NCBI RefSeq assembly: GCF_020786625.1
Contig: NZ_JAJGRC010000001.1
Span: 1,054,001 to 1,118,000 of the forward strand
DNA length: 64,000 bases
Direction of reading: 5' to 3'
Origin: Salinicoccus sp. RF5
GTDB taxonomy: Bacteria > Bacillota > Bacilli > Staphylococcales > Salinicoccaceae
Shown: one piece after another, positions 29,020 through 39,714 of the stretch
How the letters are laid out: each line of letters starts with the position of its first letter
How positions within the stretch are numbered: position 1 is the stretch's first letter
Position numbers and translations under genes: made by a program
The notes under the pieces: model-generated
What the model was told of the DNA's origin: nothing
The model's input: the letters and a program-made list of their open reading frames with translations, nothing else
The model's database searches: none

Positions 29020-30126
29020 CTATCTGTTGATTCCATTTTCAGAATTATGCGCAAATAAATCCTCGATGCTTCTGATACGGTAACGGTGCATCACGGTTGC
29101 AAGGACCATCAGGAAAACCAGAATGATGAGGACGGTCCATATCATGGCAGTGATCTCGATTTCCCCATACATTCCCGCGCCTATGCCGTAGAAGATCAGC
29201 ATGAAGACGACGTTGGACAGGATGTAGAGCGTCAGGAAATATCTGCCCATCCGTCTGAACACTTCCAGTACGGAAGAGGGCACGATGGTGGTGAGGTACA
29301 TCACCAGCAGGAAATAACCGAGGGCGAGGACCGGCCCGCCGAAGTTCTCAGCCAGCAGGCGGCCGCTGTAGCTGCCGAGCGTCAGCACCTGGATCATCTT
29401 GATCGCCATGCCGCCGCCTGCAAGTACGATGAAGAGGATGATGTGCATCACCGGATTCGAACGGATGAAACGGACGATATCGAGTCTGCCGAGGCTCATG
29501 CCGACGAGCAGCCAGGGCAGTACGGTGAACAGCAGGCCATAGAGCGTGCTGACCGCATTCCTCGAGAACAGTTCAATGTTCAGTGCGATGATGGCGAAGT
29601 AGTCCGTACTCCTGAAGACACTCGTGAACTCCTGGACATCCTGCATCGCCGTATAGATGATATCCGTCGGGGAGCCGACGCTCGCAAAGAAGCCGACGAG
29701 CACATTGGCCGTCAGATGGAAGAAGAACAGCAGCAGTGCCGCCAGGAGCGACACCGCCCAGTGCGCCTTCAGGAAGAGCAGTGCCACCAATGCCATCAGC
29801 GCGAGTCCGGGCAGGAAATCAAACGCGAATATGAAGAATGTCTGTACGATGCCGAGTGCCAGCACGAAAGCTGCCACTTTGGCGAGATTGCCCATCCCAT
29901 AATGCCTGAAGGCATGGATGAGATAACCTGTGGCCAGGGCCACAAACGGCACGACGGCGCCTCCAATGAGGATATCCAGCACCTGGAAGGTGCTCAGATT
30001 GCTGCCTCTCAAATATTCATATGGGTTCAACGCTTCATAGGGCATCATGAAATAAAGGCCGTTCATCAGCAGTATACCGAGGAACGCAAGCCCTAGGAAG
30101 ATGCTTGAACGTATGTTGTCAGTCAT
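29020..30126 (-). CDS. polytopic membrane protein, DUF418-like
   Basis: About 368 residues with roughly ten hydrophobic spans, resembling DUF418/YeiB-type proteins (DILIGGAVVPFVALATGYLI, then GMSLGRLDI). The recognition is moderate. The frame opens at 30183, but the ATG at 30126 overlaps the addA stop codon (ATGACTGA) and gives a start directly before the first span. Translation probably depends on addA. The same overlap with a recombination nuclease operon does not explain its role. Confidence 0.65.
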   Translation of the reverse strand: MTDNIRSSIFLGLAFLGILLMNGLYFMMPYEALNPYEYLRGSNLSTFQVLDILIGGAVVPFVALATGYLIHAFRHYGMGNLAKVAAFVLALGIVQTFFIFAFDFLPGLALMALVALLFLKAHWAVSLLAALLLFFFHLTANVLVGFFASVGSPTDIIYTAMQDVQEFTSVFRSTDYFAIIALNIELFSRNAVSTLYGLLFTVLPWLLVGMSLGRLDIVRFIRSNPVMHIILFIVLAGGGMAIKMIQVLTLGSYSGRLLAENFGGPVLALGYFLLVMYLTTIVPSSVLEVFRRMGRYFLTLYILSNVVFMLIFYGIGAGMYGEIEITAMIWTVLIILVFLMVLATVMHRYRIRSIEDLFAHNSENGINR

Positions 30127-33100
30127 CAAATTTAATCGCTCCATAATCAAAGAAATATAGGTATACCGTAACATCTTTCCCAAGCGCCTGCATTATCGAG
30201 CGCCTGTATATGTCCATCTGCGTCCGGTATCTTTCCACAAGATCCGCTTCAGTCAGGCCGGTATGCGCCACCCGGTCCGTCTTATAGTCGATGATGACGA
30301 AATCCTCCTCCATCTCGAGGAGTGCATCGATTATACCCTGCACCATCTGCCGGTCGAAACTGGAATAGCCGATGGCCTGCTGGTTCATGATGAATGGGAT
30401 CTCAGTGTGGATCGACTGTTGGTCTGCAAGCAGCTGCTGCATCGTTTCATCTTCCAGGAACCGGTGGATGTTCTGGATCATCTGCGTCTGGTGTGCCGGC
30501 GTGATCAGCGGATCGTCGGCCGTCTGTTCCAGAATCATACGTTCGATGAAGGCCGCCTGCGCTTCTGCATCCAGCGTGCGGAGCGCATCGTAGCGGTTGA
30601 GCAGATGCATCATCATCTGGTGCATCATCGTCCCGAACACCGGTGCATCGAGCGATTCATTGCGGAAGTTCGGGGCACGGAAGTTCGGCGTGCGGTCGTG
30701 CCGGATGATGGCACTGTCGTCAGGCGGTGTTTCATTGCGCCGTTTGATCTCCGTCACGGATTCCTTATATACGGTCTCAGTCGCCTCCCTGTGCGGATAC
30801 CGGTGGAGGATACGGTCCTTCAGCAGCTGGTCCCCCCTGACCTTCAGGTCTTCCAGCGCTTCGAGGGAAGTATATTCTACCGCCTGGGGCTCCGCCTCCA
30901 CCTCTTCAATGGTGTGCACCTCAAGTGCATCCATCGGCGTATTCATGAGGACCGGGGCGAGCAGGTCCTGGATGCTCCGGATGGAGAGCCTGTCGTCCGC
31001 ATGGACCTTTCCGCCTTCATAACTGTACTTCTCCGTCACCTCATGCTTGTAGACGAGGGGGATGATCAGCTGGTCGATGGCACGCGTCAACGCCACATAG
31101 ACGAGGCGCATCTCCTCACTGATCCGTTCCTGCTGGATTATCTGTTTGACGACCTGGGCATGGATGCTCGGCAGGAGCACCTGCTGTTCCGGCATGAAGC
31201 GTTTGAAGGCGATGCCCCCGTCCGGGTGGATTGTCACCTTCTTTGTGACATCCATCATGTTCAGCTGCCTGTGCAGGCCGGCATATATGACATGGTTGAA
31301 TTCGAGTCCCTTGGATGCGTGGATGGTCATGACACGGAGCGTATCCGCATCATCGGAGACCGTATTCTCCTCGCCGAAATCCTGGCCGTCCTGGATCATG
31401 CGGCCGATGTAGGTGATGAATTCATAGAGGGAGAGGTGGGACATCTTCTCGAAATCCATCGCCTTCTCCACAAAGCCGTTCAGATTGGCACGGCGTGTAA
31501 GTCCGCCCTTGAGCCCTGCGAAATACTCCAGGATGTTGAGTTCAAGATAGATTTCATCGATCAGCTCCGGCACACTCATGTACCTTGCATAGTCCTGAAG
31601 CGTCCGGAGCGTATCCAGGAATTCTTCGATCTTCTTCATCACGAGTGCCGGGCCCTCGTAGCCGACGAGGGCTTCATACATGTATTCGCAATCGGAATCG
31701 GCCCGTATGCGTGCGATGTCATTCTCCGAGAAATTGAACATCGGCAGACGCATGACGCCGACCAGATGGTCATCCTGGAGCGGGTTGTCGACGATGGACA
31801 GGATGCTGATCATCGTGCGGATCTCAAGGGTGTCGAGATAGCCCGAGCGGTTGTTGACGAACACCGGCAGTTCCGCTTCCGACAGCAGTTTACGGTAGGC
31901 TTCATTATCCCTCGTGTTCCGTGTCAGTATGACGATGTCCCGGTAGTCCGCCCCGGCTTTCCTGAGGCACTTCACCACCTGGACGATGTGGAGTATCTCC
32001 GCGTCCTCCCCCTTGCCCTCTGCATCTTCGATGATGTGGCACTCCGAGGCGAGCGGCGGGGCATCCAGATAATTCCCCTGGACGAGGCGGTGGGTTTCAT
32101 CATACTCCACTTCCCCGACCTCCCTGTCCATGATGCGCTCGAAGACCGCATTCGTCAGATCGATCACTTCGCCGCGGGAGCGGAAATTGTGGTTCAGGCT
32201 GATGACTCGGCCGCTGCCGGGTTCGCGGAAGCGTTCGGACTTTTCGATGAAGAGTGAAGGATCCGCCTGCCTGAATTTATAGATGGACTGTTTGACATCC
32301 CCCACCATGAACAGGTTACCCGTCGCCTCATCCCCTCTTTTTAGGGATTGGATGATCGCCTCCTGGACACGGTTGATGTCCTGATATTCATCGATCATGA
32401 CCTCCTTGAACTGGCTCTGGTACATTGATCGGACCGCCCCGTCGGATGCATTCAGGATAGCCAGTGCGTAATGCTCATAGTCGGAGAAGTCCATTTCATT
32501 GCGGGTACGCTTCTGTCTGCGGAAGCGTTCAACCACTTCCAGAACGATGCGGATCAGGGTATTGCTGTAGCCGTTCAGCGGGCCGAGTTCAGCCTTCACA
32601 CGGTCGAGCGTATAGGCCGGAGCCTCCCTGATTTCCGCATACCGCTTCTTCACCCGGTTCTGTACTGCAAGCAGCTGTGCTTTGGCGTCCGGGTCTTCGA
32701 TGTTTTTGATGAATGCAGAGCGGCCATCCTTGAGGCCGAACACCGGCAGTTCCACCGGCCGCCCTTCGCGGTTCTCCTCCATCGCACCCATGACGGTACG
32801 GCCGAGGCCCTCGAGGGCGTCGAAGGCATCCCGCACCTGCGTTTCCTTGATCGATTCGTGCGTCACCACATGATAATGTTGGCGCAGCTGATCGACATCG
32901 GCCATCAGGGCGTCTAGCTTCAGCTTGATGTTGTGGTTGTGCGCATCCAGGATATCCTTCAGGTGCGCTTCATCCAGATACTGGTCGATGTTCCCTTCCA
33001 GATAGCCTTCCGGGTCGGGGCTTGCCACAGCCGTATAGTAGAGGTCGCGGATGGTATTCAACAGCCCGTCGTTATTCTTGTCGGTCGACAGCATCATCGA

Positions 33101-33562
33101 CAGCGTGTTGAAATCCTCTCCTCCTTCATCATAGTAGGATTCGAGTACATTTGATATCACCTGATCCAGGCGGATCTTCATCTCGACATCCCCGAGCGTC
33201 CGCATATCCGGGGACAGGCCGATCGTATTGTAGTGCATCTGTATGAGGTGCAGGCAGAAGCTGTGGAGCGTGGATATGTGCGCCTCCTTCAGCTTGAGCA
33301 TCTCGGTGTAGATTGCCGGATCCCGCTTCTCCCCATACGCCTGGCGCAATGCCTTCTCTATCTTATCCTTCATGTCCCGTGCACTCATGTTGGTGAAGGT
33401 GGCCACGAAGATTTCATCGATGCTGTAGCGGCCCTCGAGGATCTTGCGGATGATCCGCTCGACCAGGACCGTCGTCTTGCCGCTGCCGGCCGCTGCTGCC
33501 ACCAGCACGTCCGATCCTTCATATTCAATGGCTTCAAGCTGCTTATCTGTCCACTGGACCAT
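30119..33562 (-). CDS. addA: ATP-dependent helicase/nuclease subunit A (AddA/RexA)
   Basis: Helicase-nuclease half of AddAB, which resects double-strand breaks for RecA. Motifs in order: Walker A AAAAGSGKTT at about residue 22-31, helicase motif II MIDEYQDIN, motif III GDVKQSIYKFRQADP, motif IV-V TIHASKGLEFNHVIY, motif VI RLVYVALTRA, and the C-terminal nuclease block IIDYKTDRV. 1147 residues from the ATG at 33562, which overlaps the end of addB by 20 nt and has GAGGTG upstream; the longer frame to 33604 lies within addB. Confidence 0.96.
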   Translation of the reverse strand: MVQWTDKQLEAIEYEGSDVLVAAAAGSGKTTVLVERIIRKILEGRYSIDEIFVATFTNMSARDMKDKIEKALRQAYGEKRDPAIYTEMLKLKEAHISTLHSFCLHLIQMHYNTIGLSPDMRTLGDVEMKIRLDQVISNVLESYYDEGGEDFNTLSMMLSTDKNNDGLLNTIRDLYYTAVASPDPEGYLEGNIDQYLDEAHLKDILDAHNHNIKLKLDALMADVDQLRQHYHVVTHESIKETQVRDAFDALEGLGRTVMGAMEENREGRPVELPVFGLKDGRSAFIKNIEDPDAKAQLLAVQNRVKKRYAEIREAPAYTLDRVKAELGPLNGYSNTLIRIVLEVVERFRRQKRTRNEMDFSDYEHYALAILNASDGAVRSMYQSQFKEVMIDEYQDINRVQEAIIQSLKRGDEATGNLFMVGDVKQSIYKFRQADPSLFIEKSERFREPGSGRVISLNHNFRSRGEVIDLTNAVFERIMDREVGEVEYDETHRLVQGNYLDAPPLASECHIIEDAEGKGEDAEILHIVQVVKCLRKAGADYRDIVILTRNTRDNEAYRKLLSEAELPVFVNNRSGYLDTLEIRTMISILSIVDNPLQDDHLVGVMRLPMFNFSENDIARIRADSDCEYMYEALVGYEGPALVMKKIEEFLDTLRTLQDYARYMSVPELIDEIYLELNILEYFAGLKGGLTRRANLNGFVEKAMDFEKMSHLSLYEFITYIGRMIQDGQDFGEENTVSDDADTLRVMTIHASKGLEFNHVIYAGLHRQLNMMDVTKKVTIHPDGGIAFKRFMPEQQVLLPSIHAQVVKQIIQQERISEEMRLVYVALTRAIDQLIIPLVYKHEVTEKYSYEGGKVHADDRLSIRSIQDLLAPVLMNTPMDALEVHTIEEVEAEPQAVEYTSLEALEDLKVRGDQLLKDRILHRYPHREATETVYKESVTEIKRRNETPPDDSAIIRHDRTPNFRAPNFRNESLDAPVFGTMMHQMMMHLLNRYDALRTLDAEAQAAFIERMILEQTADDPLITPAHQTQMIQNIHRFLEDETMQQLLADQQSIHTEIPFIMNQQAIGYSSFDRQMVQGIIDALLEMEEDFVIIDYKTDRVAHTGLTEADLVERYRTQMDIYRRSIMQALGKDVTVYLYFFDYGAIKFDD

Positions 33563-36500
33563 CGATGGACACCTCACTTTCAAATAGGCTGACTGCTTCC
33601 TCATCCAATTCGTTCTTTCGTATATCCTGGCGGTTCATCAGCGCATCGATGTGGCACGCGGACTTGAAGTCGCACATCTCACATGCGAGCCGGGTATTTC
33701 CGGCATCCGTCGCCATCGGTGATGCGAGCACTTCCCCGCCATATATCTCATCCGTTGCATTCCTGTACATGTCCATGATGTGATCGGCATAATGCCGGAA
33801 GAGTTCCGGACTGAAGTACTTGCCCCGCGTCCGCGCATTGATCTTGCCGTTCTTCGAGACGGATATCGGCAGATACCTGTTGTATTCCTTGAAATCATCG
33901 AGATCCGCAAGCATCCCCTGTATTCCGATGGACGTCTCATCGAGCTGAGCGTCATATTCCGCATGCTCATTGATGAATACGCCATCCGGCCGCATGCGCT
34001 TCTTGTGCTCGGCTTCCGCCGCTTCCAGAGCCGCTTCGTCATCGAGTGACAGGAGCGGGTCCCTGACCGGGAAGAAGAGCATGCTGTTCGGCATGATCTT
34101 CTCCTTGCCGAAGTATTTCCTCCCCTGGTCCATCAGCACATGCATATAGGTCATCATCTGCAGCTCGAGGCCATTCAGTACGCCTTCACGCGAGATGCTG
34201 CGGGTGCTCGACTTGTAGTCGATCAGGTTGACGTAGGCGCCGTCCTTCGTCTCGTACATGTCGACACGGTCGATCTTCCCGCGCAGATGGATCTTGTAGC
34301 CATCATTGCTCGTCAGCGTGACCTCCTCCATCGGGCTGTCCCTGAAGCCGAATGACAACTCGACATCGGCGATCCTGTAGTGGCCGAGCGCCTCGATGTC
34401 CTTCATGAAGAGGAGCAGTTTGATGATTGCGTCGCGGGCCCTTGATTTCAGGGATTTATAGTAGCCGGTATGTTCGAATATGCCGAACTGGATCGCCTGT
34501 GAAAACCGCTCGATGGATTCCGCCACCTGTCCGCGGATTTTTTCGTCCGGATGGCGCAGCGTATAGTCGAGCGATTTGACGACATCATAGAGCACCTCAT
34601 GATACAGGTTGCCGAGTTCGAGCGGCGCCACCTGATAGGGTTTACGCACCTTGAGCTTCAGGCCGTAGCGGCTGAAATGCTGGAAGGGACACCTGAAGAA
34701 CGATTCGAACCGTGAAACGCTGGCATTCATCTCGGGGGTATAGAGCGCCTCGGCCGCCTCGCGCGTCAGCGGCTCCGCCCGGTTGTCATAGGTCAGGTTG
34801 CGCTTGAGGCGCGGGTACACATCGTGCCAGCGCTCCTTCATCAGTATATGATATGCTTCGATCCACCCCCTGTATTCCGGGAGCTCGAGGAAGGCTTCCG
34901 GCGACCCGACGGGTGCCGTCATCATCTCGCGCATCTTCAGATGGAGGAGCGGCTCCATGCTTTCTATGGAGGTGATGAGCCGTGACGGGTTGAAGCGGTC
35001 ATATTCCGATGTCCGTCTGTAGTCATAATGCTTCACACGTGCCTCCCCGGGCAGGAGTTCTTCGAGGAACGGGCTGATCTTCGTCGCTTCGCCGGACGGC
35101 AGTGTACTCGACCAGCTGAGATAGAGCCCCTCCGTCGCACGTGTCACACCAAGATAGAAGACGAAGCGTTCATCCTGTGCAAGGGTTCTGGAACTTGGCG
35201 AGAGCTCGATGTCCGCATGTTCGAACACCGTCTTCTCCTCATCGGAGATGATTTCCGTATTGCGGCTCTCCCGCGGCATGACGTCCCTGTTCAGGCCGAT
35301 GATGAAGATGTATTTCTTGTTCTCCACCTTCGACAGGTCGAGGGAGCCGACCATCACCTGGTCGATCGTCGAGGGCAGCAGGCTGAACTCCGCATTCTTC
35401 AAACCATCGATGAAAGTCTCGTAGAAGAGCGTGAACGGGACCTCTTCATCATCGAACACCGTATAGGCATCATCCAGCAGCCGGATGAACATGTTGTAGG
35501 CCTGCTCGGTCTCATCCCGCACCTGGATTTCGTTCCTTTCATCGAGCGCCTGCATCTCTTCGGCGAGCACATCGATGATCCCCTCATCCACGATGAAGTC
35601 ATAGATGGTGTTGATGTAGTCGCGCACTGTGCCTTCCTTCCTGAATTCCCTGAAGATATTCTCGAGCTTCTCGAGCACTTCATTCTTGAAATCGATCATC
35701 CCGGCGTACGCATCGCTTTTGTCCACCCGCCTGATGCCTTCATCCGTCACTTCCGTATGATAGCGGAACTGTTCGTCATCGAAAAGGGAGGCGCCACTCA
35801 GGCCGCGCTCCAGCACGAAGTTCTCGAGCTGATCGATGTAGTGCCGCTTTGATGCTTCGCACAGGTATCCCGTCTTCAGCACATTCATGAATGCGCCGAA
35901 CTCATAGTTCCGCATGTAGCACTCCAGGAGGCTCATGATGAACTGGATGAACGGGTGGGCGTGCATGGGCACTTTCTGGTCGATATGATAGGAGATTCCG
36001 TACCGGCGGAAGACCGACTGGAGCACGGGTTCATAGTTGGCGTCCCGATAGAGTACACCGATGTCGGTGTACTGGGCCTTCCCATCGAAGACGAGCGACT
36101 CGACCTCCCGTGCCACATCATTGACTTCCTCAAGGACGTTCGGCGCCTCGGTGAATACGACCCCGTCATAGTCGTAGATCGATTCGTTCCGGTCGAAGTA
36201 CCGTTCGACCTGGATGAGCCCATTCCTGCTGGAACGTCTGAAGTCCTCCCCGAAATGCTCGAAGGAGAGCTTGTGGTCACCCATGTGGTAACGCAGGCGT
36301 TCGATGACTGAATCCGTCTTCCGGAACAGCTGCTTGTTCGTCCCCTGATGGGTCAGCAGCAGGTTGATTTCCCTCACCCGTGTCTCAAGCGCCTGGATCA
36401 GGGCGAACTCGCTCTCTGTGAAGTTGTGGAAGCCATCGATGTAGATGACGGCGTCCTCGAGCGAGCGGATCGGCGTATCCGAATACAGAAGGTTGATGAA

Positions 36501-37052
36501 CTGGTCGGCCAGATTGATGTCCTCTATCTGGAGTTCCGTGATGCGCTTTTCCCAATTTCGGTAGATGATTTCAAGATCATGCATCTTGTCCCGGATGCGG
36601 CCGGAAGGGGTCTCGATGCGTCCGAAATCGTCAGGTGATACACGGTAGGCACGGAATTCACTCAGCATATCCAGCACCTTGCCGGAGAATTTTATGTACT
36701 GCGCGCTGTCGCGATAGAACTCGAATTCAGACTTCATCTCATTCATCATCTTATGGAGCAGCATGATGTGGCCGCTCTCGGACAGTGCATCCCGTGTCGA
36801 ATGCCCCGTCTCATTGAAGATGTGCCACATCAATCGCGAGAAGCTGAACACCGCGGTACGCAGACTCCCGACACTTGGGTTCTCCCCCGTCGGGTTGGTG
36901 ATGATGTTCTCATAGCGTAATGTATTCTGGGTAGGGGTGACGATATAGATGCTCGAACCGAGCGGTGCTTCACTTGTGATGGCATTTATCTCATCGAACA
37001 TGCGCTGCGTCTTTCCAGTTCCGCTTATTCCTGTCCAGATGTTGATTCCCAT
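33543..37052 (-). CDS. addB: ATP-dependent helicase/nuclease subunit B (AddB/RexB)
   Basis: Second AddAB subunit, with an inactive-type helicase fold and its own nuclease. Near the N-terminus is the nucleotide-binding GISGTGKTQ; the nuclease site is LIDYKSSTRSIS. The four Cys that hold an iron-sulfur cluster are visible: one in FFRCPFQHF and three in CEMCDFKSAC. 1169 residues, typical length. AAGGAGGAAATAC precedes the ATG. addA follows with a 20-nt overlap. Confidence 0.96.
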   Translation of the reverse strand: MGINIWTGISGTGKTQRMFDEINAITSEAPLGSSIYIVTPTQNTLRYENIITNPTGENPSVGSLRTAVFSFSRLMWHIFNETGHSTRDALSESGHIMLLHKMMNEMKSEFEFYRDSAQYIKFSGKVLDMLSEFRAYRVSPDDFGRIETPSGRIRDKMHDLEIIYRNWEKRITELQIEDINLADQFINLLYSDTPIRSLEDAVIYIDGFHNFTESEFALIQALETRVREINLLLTHQGTNKQLFRKTDSVIERLRYHMGDHKLSFEHFGEDFRRSSRNGLIQVERYFDRNESIYDYDGVVFTEAPNVLEEVNDVAREVESLVFDGKAQYTDIGVLYRDANYEPVLQSVFRRYGISYHIDQKVPMHAHPFIQFIMSLLECYMRNYEFGAFMNVLKTGYLCEASKRHYIDQLENFVLERGLSGASLFDDEQFRYHTEVTDEGIRRVDKSDAYAGMIDFKNEVLEKLENIFREFRKEGTVRDYINTIYDFIVDEGIIDVLAEEMQALDERNEIQVRDETEQAYNMFIRLLDDAYTVFDDEEVPFTLFYETFIDGLKNAEFSLLPSTIDQVMVGSLDLSKVENKKYIFIIGLNRDVMPRESRNTEIISDEEKTVFEHADIELSPSSRTLAQDERFVFYLGVTRATEGLYLSWSSTLPSGEATKISPFLEELLPGEARVKHYDYRRTSEYDRFNPSRLITSIESMEPLLHLKMREMMTAPVGSPEAFLELPEYRGWIEAYHILMKERWHDVYPRLKRNLTYDNRAEPLTREAAEALYTPEMNASVSRFESFFRCPFQHFSRYGLKLKVRKPYQVAPLELGNLYHEVLYDVVKSLDYTLRHPDEKIRGQVAESIERFSQAIQFGIFEHTGYYKSLKSRARDAIIKLLLFMKDIEALGHYRIADVELSFGFRDSPMEEVTLTSNDGYKIHLRGKIDRVDMYETKDGAYVNLIDYKSSTRSISREGVLNGLELQMMTYMHVLMDQGRKYFGKEKIMPNSMLFFPVRDPLLSLDDEAALEAAEAEHKKRMRPDGVFINEHAEYDAQLDETSIGIQGMLADLDDFKEYNRYLPISVSKNGKINARTRGKYFSPELFRHYADHIMDMYRNATDEIYGGEVLASPMATDAGNTRLACEMCDFKSACHIDALMNRQDIRKNELDEEAVSLFESEVSIDGPVDR

Positions 37053-37075
37053 GTATTTCCTCCTTATGAGTAGAC

Positions 37076-37097
37076 AAAAGACACCCCAAGGGGTGCC
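37076..37097 (-). terminator. spsB terminator
   Basis: Stem GCACCCC/GGGGTGT followed by CTTTTGTC on the minus strand, between spsB and addB. The U-tract is short, so some read-through into addBA is likely. Confidence 0.7.
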
Positions 37098-37100
37098 TTT

Positions 37101-37634
37101 CTAATCAAAATTTACTGCAATCCTATTGAATGGCCAGAACCTGAGCTGTACCTCACCGATGATCTGGGATTCATCGACGGTACCGAAATCGCGGCTGTCG
37201 CGGCTCAGCGGCCTGTTGTCCCCGAGTACGAGGTACTGCCCTTCCGGTATGGTCTCCCCTTCGACCCCAAGGTCCTGGAGCGTAAAGTTATCCATGTACG
37301 AATCGGTCCTGTGCACAACGTAGTCCTCTTCCAACGGCTCACCGTTCACAAAGACCTCCTTATCCTCCATCGTCACCGTATCCCCCGGCGTACCGATGAT
37401 GCGCTTGACGTAGGCAGGCCCCGCCTCCGAATTGAAGACGACGACATCGCCCGTTTCATATTCCCCAAAATTGTCCATGAGCTTGTTTACGACCACCCTG
37501 TCCTCATCTTCGAATGTCGGGTCCATACTGAGCCCGTCCACTGTATAGGAGACGAAAAGGAATGACCGGATGAGGACGATGAGCACAACGGCAATCAGGA
37601 TCGCAACAAGCCATTCACCTATTTCCTTCTTCAC
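37101..37634 (-). CDS. spsB: signal peptidase I (SpsB/SipS type)
   Basis: Membrane serine protease that removes signal peptides from exported proteins. One N-terminal span (about 8-28), catalytic Ser36 in DGLSMDPTF and general base Lys77 in YVKRIIGTPGD, the same positions as in S. aureus SpsB. GDNRPLSRDSRDFG is the conserved box E. 177 residues. Start ATG with AGGTGAAGTCGA upstream; 12 bp after the VTT gene. Confidence 0.96.
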   Translation of the reverse strand: MKKEIGEWLVAILIAVVLIVLIRSFLFVSYTVDGLSMDPTFEDEDRVVVNKLMDNFGEYETGDVVVFNSEAGPAYVKRIIGTPGDTVTMEDKEVFVNGEPLEEDYVVHRTDSYMDNFTLQDLGVEGETIPEGQYLVLGDNRPLSRDSRDFGTVDESQIIGEVQLRFWPFNRIAVNFD

Positions 37635-37646
37635 TCGACTTCACCT

Positions 37647-38252
37647 CTATTTCTCTAATTTGCGGTTTATATATTTCTGGTACCATTTCGAAAAGAAATA
37701 GAGTACCACAAGGAATATGATTGACACTGTCAACTGCAGCGGTGAAGTGAAGAATGAAGTGATGTCATATCCGACGACCGACATCAGCAGTATCATAATC
37801 GCTTTTGCTGCAATCAATATGGATAAATATACAGTCTTTTTCATGTTGGATAAGGCCGCGATGACATTGACCGCAAAACTCGGCGTAAACGGCAGGGACA
37901 GAAGGATCAGCAGAAAGGAGAAACCCTTCGTGTCGATGAAGTGCAGCATCCTCCCAAGCCGTTCATGCTTCTCGATGTATCTTTGGGCCGGCTTCCTGAA
38001 GAGGTATCGGACGAGCAGGAACACAAGGTAGCTTCCGATCACCGTGCCCGAGTAGCTCGCCACGAAACCCAATAAGAACCCATATGAATTGATGTTGATG
38101 ATGACGATGGCGAACAGGGGAAGGAAGGCAAACAACGACTCGGCCATCGCAAGCAGGAAGCCCACGATGAGGCCAAGCGCCTCTACCTCTGCAAACAGGG
38201 ACTCCATCCCTTCCCGGGTGGTCAATTTTTCAAACAGCTTTTCCAATTCCAC
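37647..38252 (-). CDS. VTT-domain (TVP38/TMEM64, DedA-like) membrane protein
   Basis: About 200 residues, six hydrophobic segments, with the VTT signature YSGTVIGSYLVFLLVRYLF and LPFTPSFAVNVIAAL. Relatives move lipids across the membrane, including undecaprenyl phosphate in the DedA branch; the substrate here is unknown. The frame allows an ATG at 38270, but CGAGGTT is better spaced for the GTG at 38252. Upstream of spsB, as in Staphylococcus. Confidence 0.85.
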   Translation of the reverse strand: MELEKLFEKLTTREGMESLFAEVEALGLIVGFLLAMAESLFAFLPLFAIVIININSYGFLLGFVASYSGTVIGSYLVFLLVRYLFRKPAQRYIEKHERLGRMLHFIDTKGFSFLLILLSLPFTPSFAVNVIAALSNMKKTVYLSILIAAKAIMILLMSVVGYDITSFFTSPLQLTVSIIFLVVLYFFSKWYQKYINRKLEK

Positions 38253-38277
38253 ACACATAACCTCGCACATTTAATAA

Positions 38278-38304
38278 AGGCTATATTACAGTGTAATATA
38301 GCCT
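38278..38304 (-). terminator. pgi terminator
   Basis: Long stem AGGCTATATTACA/TGTAATATAGCCT with a one-base centre, then TTTATTAAA on the minus strand. Good stem, modest U-tract. Confidence 0.7.
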
Positions 38305-38328
38305 GACTATCCTTCAATTATATAATTT

Positions 38329-39651
38329 TTATCCGAGTCTGTCATTCAATTGTTTTCTGAGGTCCTCAAATCCTGATTTTCCGAGCAGGGCGAACATGTT
38401 CTGCTTGTACGCTTCCACACCCGGCTGGTTGAATGGATTCACACCAAGCAGGTAGCCGCTCATCGCACAGGCGATCTCAAAGAAGTAGACCATATACCCG
38501 AATGTATAGGCATCGAGCTTCGGCACATTCACAATCATGTTCGGCACGCCGCCGTCCACATGGGCGAGTACCGTCCCCTGCATGGCCTGGTGATTCACTT
38601 CGTCCACCGTCATGCCTTCGAGGTAGTTCAGGCCGTCGAGATCCTGTTCCTCGGCCTCGATCACCACATCGCTTTCAGGCGTCTCGACATTGATGATGGT
38701 CTCCATCAGCATGCGGCGGCCTTCCTGGATATACTGGCCGAGCGAATGGAGGTCTGTAGTGAAGTTTGCGCTATGCGGCAGGATGCCCTTGTTGTCCTTG
38801 CCTTCACTTTCACCGAACAGCTGCTTCCACCACTCCCCGAAGTAGGAGAGGCGCGCCTCATAGTTGATCAGCATCTCCACATCGTATCCCTTGTTGTAGA
38901 GGGCATTGCGCACCACTGCATACTGGTAGGCCGGATTCCTTTCAAGCGATGCCTCCGAGAGGTCGCCCATTGCGGACCGTGCACCTTCCATCATCTTTCC
39001 GATGTCGATGCCTGCGGCTGCAATCGGCAGCAGTCCCACTGCGGTCAGGACAGAATATCTGCCGCCGACGTTATCAGGTACGACGAACATTTCATATCCC
39101 TTTTCACGTCCGAGCGTATTGAGTGCACCCTTCTCCTTGTCGGTCGTGACATAGATGCGCTCTGCCGGATTGTCGTATTTCTCCTCGAGCAGTTTCTTGA
39201 AGACGCGGAACGCTATCGCAGGTTCGGTCGTCGTGCCGGACTTGCTGATGACGTTGATTGAAAAGTCCTTATCCTTCAGATGGTCCTTGAGCTCATTCAT
39301 ATAATGGCTCGACAGCTGATGTCCGGCGAACAGGATCTCGGGGCCGTCCTGGCCGAAAGTCGGCGTCAGCATTTCAACCGCCGCCTTCGCACCGAGGTAG
39401 GATCCGCCGATACCGATGACGACGAGCACATCGGAGTCCGAACGGATCTTATCTGCAGACTGCTGGATGCGTGAGAACTCTTCCCTGTCATAATTTTCGG
39501 GAAGGTCCACCCAGCCCAGGAAATCACTGCCGGCGCCTGTGCCCTTGTGGATCATTTCATGTGCACTTGAAACGAAAGGCGCCAAGCCTGACATCTCTTC
39601 TTCACTCATGAATGGTGATGCATTTGAATAATCGAATTTAATATGTGTCAT
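38329..39651 (-). CDS. pgi: glucose-6-phosphate isomerase
   Basis: Interconverts glucose-6-phosphate and fructose-6-phosphate. 440 residues, the short Gram-positive form. Conserved blocks: [48 protein letters not shown] and the C-terminal [12 protein letters not shown] with the active-site Lys. GGAGGATACCT precedes the ATG. Own terminator. Confidence 0.97.
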   Translation of the reverse strand: MTHIKFDYSNASPFMSEEEMSGLAPFVSSAHEMIHKGTGAGSDFLGWVDLPENYDREEFSRIQQSADKIRSDSDVLVVIGIGGSYLGAKAAVEMLTPTFGQDGPEILFAGHQLSSHYMNELKDHLKDKDFSINVISKSGTTTEPAIAFRVFKKLLEEKYDNPAERIYVTTDKEKGALNTLGREKGYEMFVVPDNVGGRYSVLTAVGLLPIAAAGIDIGKMMEGARSAMGDLSEASLERNPAYQYAVVRNALYNKGYDVEMLINYEARLSYFGEWWKQLFGESEGKDNKGILPHSANFTTDLHSLGQYIQEGRRMLMETIINVETPESDVVIEAEEQDLDGLNYLEGMTVDEVNHQAMQGTVLAHVDGGVPNMIVNVPKLDAYTFGYMVYFFEIACAMSGYLLGVNPFNQPGVEAYKQNMFALLGKSGFEDLRKQLNDRLG

Positions 39652-39714
39652 AGGTATCCTCCAAATAGTTTATCCATCATCCATATTGTAGATAAAAACA
39701 GGAGGCCATTTCAA

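Noticed and set aside
30263-32257. 664-codon open frame on the plus strand
   Set aside because: It is antisense to the helicase and nuclease parts of addA, which has clear motifs; the frame is open because of codon bias in addA.
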